Part shown: positions 58,559 through 64,000 of the stretch, one piece after another
How the letters are laid out: each line of letters begins with the position of its first letter
Position numbering within the stretch: position 1 is the first letter of the stretch
Source: Martensiomyces pterosporus
Lineage: Eukaryota; Kickxellomycota; Kickxellomycetes; Kickxellales; Kickxellaceae
Assembly: GCA_025201845.1 (NCBI GenBank)
Contig: MU603995.1
Coordinates: forward strand, 28,060 to 92,059
Length of the DNA: 64,000 nucleotides
Reading direction: 5' to 3'
Notes under the pieces: model-generated
What the model saw: only the letters and a program-made list of their open reading frames with translations
Told to the model about the DNA's origin: nothing
Database searches by the model: none
Translations under genes and position numbers: made by a program

Positions 58559-59773
58559 TTACAGCATGAAGGTGCGGAAGGCTAGCCGCAGTATCGGGAA
58601 CTTGCTCAGCATCATGTTGACCACAGGTGTGGTGGCCATCTGCTTGGGCAGCACAATGGGGGTGTGCAGCTCATTCTCCTTGATGATATCCAAGATCCTG
58701 TCGCTATCGACCTTCCAGCACTCGCCCGCCTCAAGCTTATCCACGGCATCGTCCAAGATATAGCCTATGAGTCTGTGGATTTGGGCAGAGAAATGCGATG
58801 CGTCCCAGTAAAAGTACTCGTCGGGCGTGTCGCACACAGGAATGGTGTTGGCGTGGGTCACCAGTTCGAGGAAGTTGTAAAAGTCGTTGCCCAGATCCAC
58901 ATCGTACTTCAGTGTCTGCAAGCAGGGGCCTGTGGTGTTCCTGATGTTCAGGGCCTCGAGGATCTTGGGCCCCTCCAGGGCATCGACAATGTCGTGAAAC
59001 GACACCCACTGGATCCACTTGAGGTTGCGCCGGGGGTCCAGCTCATGTAGCTTGTCTTCCTCGCGCAATTCGATGACTGTCTTCTCGAGCGCCAGGTTGA
59101 CGCTGTTGACAATGTTTTTGACCGCCTCGGGGTAGTTTCCCAGCTTGCTCCTGGGCGAGTCCTCGATGGGTGGAAGCGAAAAGAGGATGAACCTGCTGAT
59201 TCCTTGCTCTTTTAGCGAGAGTATCTGCGCCTTGATGTTGCCCGATATCATGTTTGGCAAGTAGTCTGTGGGCAGATCGCCGCTGAGGATGCCCTCGATT
59301 GAGCGGAATATCTCGTTTGCGCCTGCAGTGAAGATAACCACGTCGTCCTCGAACGCACTCCCCGACGCTGTCAAGAGGTGGTAGAGGTTGAAGAGCTTGA
59401 CCTGCTGGTCGGTGCTGGGCATCTGCACTATGCTTTTGACGGGCAGAGCGGTGACGTTGCCGTTGTTCGTCGTGGCTCCGGCAAACGCATAGTTCTCCAT
59501 CTGCCGGCATTGCAGGTCAGCCAAGTATTCGGCAAACGTGGGGCCGTTGCTCCACCGGCCCTGGTAGTAGGGCGCGGACGGAAACAGGTGCGCAATGAAC
59601 GTGTACAGATTGCCTGGATCCACCAGGCTTTCGCCAAACACCAGCAGACGGCCATTGGCGCCAGGCACTCGAGGCTTGCGGGCGCTGACAGGGAGGGAGA
59701 GAGAGATTGCCAGTATGCAGAGCGCCAACAGCAGACGGAGGCATGTGTATGCAGGTCGCTTAATATTCGCCAT
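58559..59773 (-). CDS. Diverged secreted GDSL/SGNH-like protein, sixth copy
   Basis: 404 residues from the ATG at 59773 (MANIKRPAYTCLRLLLALCILA, a signal peptide). It is an SGNH protein but far from the array copies. The first block reads VFGESLVDPGN: the serine is kept but Asp of GDS is Glu. The second is AFAGATTNN, the third TAGANEIFRS (Asn kept, the following Asp is Glu), and the last WDASHFSAQIHRL keeps Asp and His. All four catalytic-type residues (Ser, Gly, Asn, His) remain, so activity is possible. The C-terminal region is longer than in the array copies. Confidence 0.85.
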   Translation of the reverse strand: MANIKRPAYTCLRLLLALCILAISLSLPVSARKPRVPGANGRLLVFGESLVDPGNLYTFIAHLFPSAPYYQGRWSNGPTFAEYLADLQCRQMENYAFAGATTNNGNVTALPVKSIVQMPSTDQQVKLFNLYHLLTASGSAFEDDVVIFTAGANEIFRSIEGILSGDLPTDYLPNMISGNIKAQILSLKEQGISRFILFSLPPIEDSPRSKLGNYPEAVKNIVNSVNLALEKTVIELREEDKLHELDPRRNLKWIQWVSFHDIVDALEGPKILEALNIRNTTGPCLQTLKYDVDLGNDFYNFLELVTHANTIPVCDTPDEYFYWDASHFSAQIHRLIGYILDDAVDKLEAGECWKVDSDRILDIIKENELHTPIVLPKQMATTPVVNMMLSKFPILRLAFRTFML

Positions 59774-60927
59774 TGTGCTCGCTTGCTGCGTTATCAACCT
59801 CTCCTGCTATGCTAGGCAAACTAGTGAGAGGAAAGGTGCAGGCGAGTTGGTGTAGCAGATTGGAAATAGAGGCGAAATGTGTAGTCACCGCATTTGAGGG
59901 GCCTATGCTTTGTCGTCTAATGCCACAGCCAAAGCACTCTTGCTCGTACCTCCTGAGGTGTCTGGCGCAGGCGACACATGCATGCTAGCCTCCACTTGCC
60001 AATAAATGTGCTGGGTATAAAGGTAATGCATGCCGCAGTAAACAGGCACACATGCACAGCCCTTTTGCGCATCGCTGTCACTGATGGCAGTAGATAAGAG
60101 GCACGTACGCCCTGCTCGATACATGCCTGGCTGGACCCTGAGGGCGACATGCCCACCTCCCCCAAAAGCAAAATGAAATAGGACTGGCTGCGTGCCCACC
60201 CGTCAACGGCGCTGGGTGGTAGCATATGCTGTGTGAGCGGCAGGTTCCAATTGGCTGTCTTTACCCGGTAGAGTGCAGTATCTACAATCTGAACAAGAGC
60301 GAGATTAACCACAGCTCGCCCACACGCACATGTACAGGACAACCACCGATCCCGCCTAGCAGCAGCTGGGGTACATGGGGCGTTTGGGGGGAGCGCGGGA
60401 GTTGGGCGGGGGAGAAGAGCATCTGGGCAATTGTCACGTCACCCCATCAATCAGCAAAATGGCTGACTGCGTTCTATTGTATCTCATCCCACCCTCTCGG
60501 ATTGGGGGCCACTGGCTGATCTGTCTCTTTTGTATCTGGCACAGGGGCAATAAAAGCAGAAATGGCGGGCCTAGGTGAGCAGGGAGACCTCTTTTCTGCT
60601 GGAACAAGCCCTTCTCTGCCAATTTGTACAACCTTTCCAGCTGCCGGCGTCCACGCGTCTATTGTTCAGCGTTCAGCGTTTGCTTATTAAGCTGTGTATC
60701 TCCACAGCCCGGAATCACCTCTTGCTTTGCTCTGCTGCTGCTGCTGCTGCTGCTTCTCTTTCTTCCCTCCACTCTTCTCCAGCTCGGCTTTCTTCTTTCG
60801 CTACTTATCTTTCGTTTGGTCTTGCTGTGTGCGCAAGCAGCTCGTAGACAAGACTCAGTCCATTGGTCCCCCAAACGGAAAGCCCTCAGACTAAGCGCCA
60901 GCCAGACGCAGTAATCTCTCTCTAACA
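59774..60927. other. Divergent region between GDSL copy 6 and glycogen synthase
   Basis: A 1154-base spacer. The glycogen synthase side has long CT-rich and CTG-repeat DNA (60715-60840), typical of a strong fungal promoter. GGGGCGTTTGGGGGGAGCGC at about 60377 recalls the G-rich motif of the array promoters. No gene is seen. Confidence 0.45.
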
Positions 60928-63705
60928 ATGCGTGACGTTAACCAGCCGCTTCTCTTCGAGACATCCTGGGAGGTTGCGAACAAGGTCGGCGGAATCTACA
61001 CTGTCATCAAGACAAAGGTGCCCGTAACCGTGCAAGAGTACGGCGACCGCTATCACCTCACTGGCCCCTGGAACCGCCTCACCGCCCCCGTCGAGGTCGA
61101 AGCCATCGAGCCCGAGAACCCAGCCATCAGGGCTGCCATCGACTCGATCGCCGCCCAGGGCGTGCAGGTGCTCTATGGCCGCTGGCTGATTGACGGCGCC
61201 CCGCGGGTGGTCCTCTTTGACATTGGCTCGGCGGCGTATAAGCTGGATGAGTGGAAAGGCGATCTTTGGCAGGAGGCTGGCATCCCGTCGCCGCCCAACG
61301 ACACAGAGACGAATGATGCTATCATCCTGGGCTATCTTAACGCCTGGTTCCTTGGCGAGGTAAGTGCATTAAGCAAGTGCTTTTTTCCCTGCGCCATAGA
61401 TAGGGACGGTTGCTTGTGCCCCCATCCCCCAACCCCCGCCTGCGCATAGCTGCTGCTGATTTTCTCCATGCACTCAGGGACGCAGGGCTGCGCTGTAGCG
61501 AGTGTGCCAAACTGGCTTTCTCTCTGCCCAGCGATTGTTCCTCTCCGCCCCGACCCCGTCCTTTGCGCGCATGTCTCTCAGCCGTGTTTGAGGAAGCCGG
61601 GCAGGTAAGCGGCAGGTAGGCCGGGTATGCCTGCTTTTCCGCACTCATGCCGCAGAGCGTGCACTCCCCCTATGCGAGCCCACCGCTGCTGGCCTCTTTC
61701 ACCGGGCGGGGCGGGTGATTTCCCAGTGCGCCTTTTGGTAGCACAATCGCTCAGATCACCTGAGTGCAGAGCGGCATGTAGGCCTGCCTCGTATTGTTAC
61801 TTATCTGCCTGCTATATCGGGCGCACCAGTGGTCTTTTGTTCGTCCTTCCAACACATGGTGTGAATCGGAAAGCGCCGAACAAAAACAAGTAACCTCTGC
61901 TTCGTGTGTCCTGCCCCCACAGCGCGACATAGCACAATTGAGCCCTCCTTTCACACCGCACCACACCACACCACACTATATCACGCTATATCACGCTGGG
62001 CGATACGAATCCCACAGCCCTCCCCAAAGCCCTGACCAACACACAATGCCATCAGTGCTAACAGCACCTGGCCTCATTCTTCACGCTCTCTTAGGTCGCA
62101 AAGAACGATACAGAGCATGCCATCATTGCGCAATTCCACGAGTGGCAGGCCGGTGTTGGCGCTGTGCTTTGCAACAAGCGCAAAATCGACGTTGCAACCA
62201 TTTTCACGACCCATGCAACGCTCCTGGGCCGGTACCTGTGCGCAGGCAACGTGGACTTTTACAACAACCTCAAGCACTTCAACGTCGACGAGGAGGCTGG
62301 CAAGCGCGGCATCTATCACCGCTACTGCATCGAGCGCGCGGCCGCCCACTGCGTCGATGTCTTCACCACGGTTTCCAACATCACCGCGTACGAGGCCGAG
62401 TACCTTTTGAAGCGCAAGCCCGATGGCGTGCTGCCCAACGGCCTCAACGTGGTCAAGTTCTCGGCGATGCACGAGTTCCAGAACCTGCACCAGGTTGCCA
62501 AGGAGAGAATCAACCGCTTTGTGCGCGGCCACTTTTACGGGCACTACAACTTTGATCTCGACAACACCATCTACTTCTTCACGGCCGGCCGCTACGAGTA
62601 CCGCAACAAGGGCATCGACATGTACATCGAAGCGCTGGCCCGCCTCAACGCACGCCTGAAGGCATGCAACTCGCCCGTCACCGTTGTCGCCTTCATCATC
62701 ACCCCAGCGAAGGTCAACTCGTTCACCATCGAGACGCTCAAGGGCCAGGCCCTGATCAAGCAGCTCGAGGACACCGTCCACGAGGTGTCCAGCCGCATCG
62801 GCAAGCGCATCTTCGACATGGCCGCCCGCGGCAAGGAGCCCAAGGTCGAGGATCTGCTCACGGAGCAGGACCGCATCCTGCTCAAGCGCCGCGTGTTCTC
62901 GCTCAAGCGCGAGGCGCTCCCGCCGATTGTCACCCACAACGTCGTCAACGACTCGGAAGACCCCGTGCTCAACCAGCTCCGCGCCGTCCGCCTGTTCAAC
63001 AACGACGACGACCGCGTCAAGGTCGTCTTCCACCCAGAGTTCCTCAACGCCAACAACCCCGTCATCGGCCTCGACTACGAGGAGTTTATCCGCGGCACGC
63101 ACCTGGGCGTCTTCCCCTCGTACTACGAGCCCTGGGGGTACACGCCGGCAGAGTGCACCGTCATGGGCGTGCCCTCCATCACCACCAACCTTTCGGGGTT
63201 CGGGTGCTTTATGGAGGACAACATTGTCAACCCGCAGGACTACGGAATCTACATCGTCGACCGCCGCCTAAAGTCAGCAGACGAGTCGCAGGACCAGCTC
63301 GCCAGCTACATGTTTGACTTCTGCCAGAAGACCCGTCGCCAGCGCATCAACCAGCGCAACCGTACCGAGCGCCTCTCGGATATCCTCGACTGGAAGCGCA
63401 TGGGCATCGAGTACATGAAGGCCCGCCAGTGTGCGCTCCGCCGCTGCTACCCGGACTCATTCGAGGACTCGTCGAGCTTCTCGCCATATGACCGCGACGC
63501 CCTGGGCGCAAAGCTCTCGCGCCCCCAGTCCATCCCCGGCACCCCGATCGACGGCGCCGATCTGTCAACATACGACTTGGCTGCACTCAGCATCAGCGCT
63601 GAGCTGCCTGGCGTCAAGGACCACGAGGACGACCATGACTTGCGACCCCCGATCAACCTCAAGATGAAGACCCCTCTGATGACCCCCACCATCCAGACTC
63701 CTTGA
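60928..63705 (+). CDS. GSY1: Glycogen synthase (GT3 family), two exons
   Basis: 680 residues from exons 60928-61359 and 62095-63705; the donor GAG|GTAAGT and acceptor CTTAG enclose a 735-nt intron, the longest in the window. The enzyme adds glucose from UDP-glucose to the non-reducing end of glycogen. The N-terminal Rossmann lobe has [19 protein letters not shown], then [11 protein letters not shown] and [13 protein letters not shown]. The second lobe carries the catalytic E-x7-E in [10 protein letters not shown], followed by [17 protein letters not shown]. The C-terminal 90 residues are Ser/Pro rich (RPQSIPGTP), the region controlled by phosphorylation in yeast Gsy2; two Arg-rich residues clusters ([15 protein letters not shown]) match the glucose-6-phosphate activation helix. 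Confidence 0.97.
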
Positions 63706-63860
63706 GGCGCAACTAGCAAAACACGTCTTGTCGTTTCCCTTCTTTTGCTGCCCCCCTGCTTCGCGCATAGACGAGAATTTATTTATTTATTATTGCTTTT
63801 GCCACTCAGCACACTTCAAGTCAACTACAATTAGGATACCGTCTCACGAAATTCATAAGA

Positions 63861-64000
63861 ATGCCGGAGACGAGGGGCTCTACAGCAAGAGCCCAAGCGG
63901 TGGGACAAGTACAGCACGCAGCACGACCCCCGAGCCAGCAGGTGGCTGGACAAACGACAGCTGCGAGAGCTGTCACCTCAGTTGTACCAAACAGGCCCGC
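63861..64000 (+). CDS. Possible start of a further gene, cut by the window edge
   Basis: An ATG at 63861 opens a frame of 46 codons to the right edge without a stop (MPETRGSTARAQAVGQVQ...). Composition is Ala, Gln, Thr and Arg rich, like a disordered N-terminus. It starts 155 bases after the glycogen synthase stop, close for a promoter, so it may be chance. Confidence 0.35.
   Translation, partial: MPETRGSTARAQAVGQVQHAARPPSQQVAGQTTAARAVTSVVPNRP

Noticed and set aside
1..64000. CRISPR arrays, bacterial operons or integrated virus
   Set aside because: No spaced repeats of that kind, no Shine-Dalgarno pattern, and no viral or transposon proteins were seen.

Overview
The window is nuclear DNA from a fungus. 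Fungal markers are a She9/Mdm33 mitochondrial protein, an Nde1-type external NADH dehydrogenase, SWR1, a YGL114W-type OPT transporter, glycogen synthase and the complex I 9.5 kDa subunit. Alongside them are genes that yeasts usually lack but early-diverging fungi and animals keep: a BZW/eIF5-mimic protein, a stand-alone GSKIP-domain protein, a UBE2T-like E2 and an ARPC4 of animal-like sequence. With GC-rich codon use and compact spacing this suggests an early-diverging lineage, perhaps Kickxellomycotina; the lineage is inference. There are no bacterial operons, CRISPR arrays, rRNA genes or convincing tRNAs. Introns are GT-AG, and several first introns are long (500 to 735 nt).

Layout. 1-10.3 kb, all on the minus strand: the N-terminus of an acidic protein cut by the left edge, a SIR2 sirtuin, the SWR1 chromatin-remodelling ATPase, and an EF-hand external NADH dehydrogenase. 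10.8-22.9 kb: a three-exon Rab5 GTPase divergent from a UBE2T-like E2, an OPT transporter, a VPS3-like CORVET subunit, and the Pol I subunit RPA34. 23-32.6 kb: a ten-exon meiotic MSH4, an SDR, SFT2, the CAF1/POP2 deadenylase, a nucleotide-sugar transporter and a GSKIP-domain protein. 33-43.5 kb: BZW/5MP, a PTC7-like phosphatase, a divergent eL39/eL36 ribosomal protein pair, ARPC4, a nucleolar FKBP and SHE9. 43.9-52.8 kb: five tandem genes for secreted GDSL/SGNH esterases, all on the minus strand, with a diverged sixth at 58.6-59.8 kb. Between them lie the small complex I subunit, a ZIP metal transporter and an unknown 148-residue protein. The right end carries glycogen synthase and the start of another possible gene.

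How the genes fit together. Most of the window is unrelated housekeeping genes. The one obvious functional group is the secreted esterase array, which has grown by tandem duplication that carried upstream DNA along. A ZIP transporter beside it shares one upstream motif.

Most unusual points. (1) Two short tandem duplications hit gene structure: 99 bp over the intron 2/exon 3 boundary of Rab5, giving a decoy splice acceptor and half exon, and an exact 76 bp copy inside MSH4 exon 1 that breaks the frame. (2) MSH4 appears to need a 26-nt intron. (3) eL39 and ARPC4 both seem to have an intron directly after the ATG codon. (4) The sixth esterase has altered catalytic blocks (GES for GDS, GANE for GxND).
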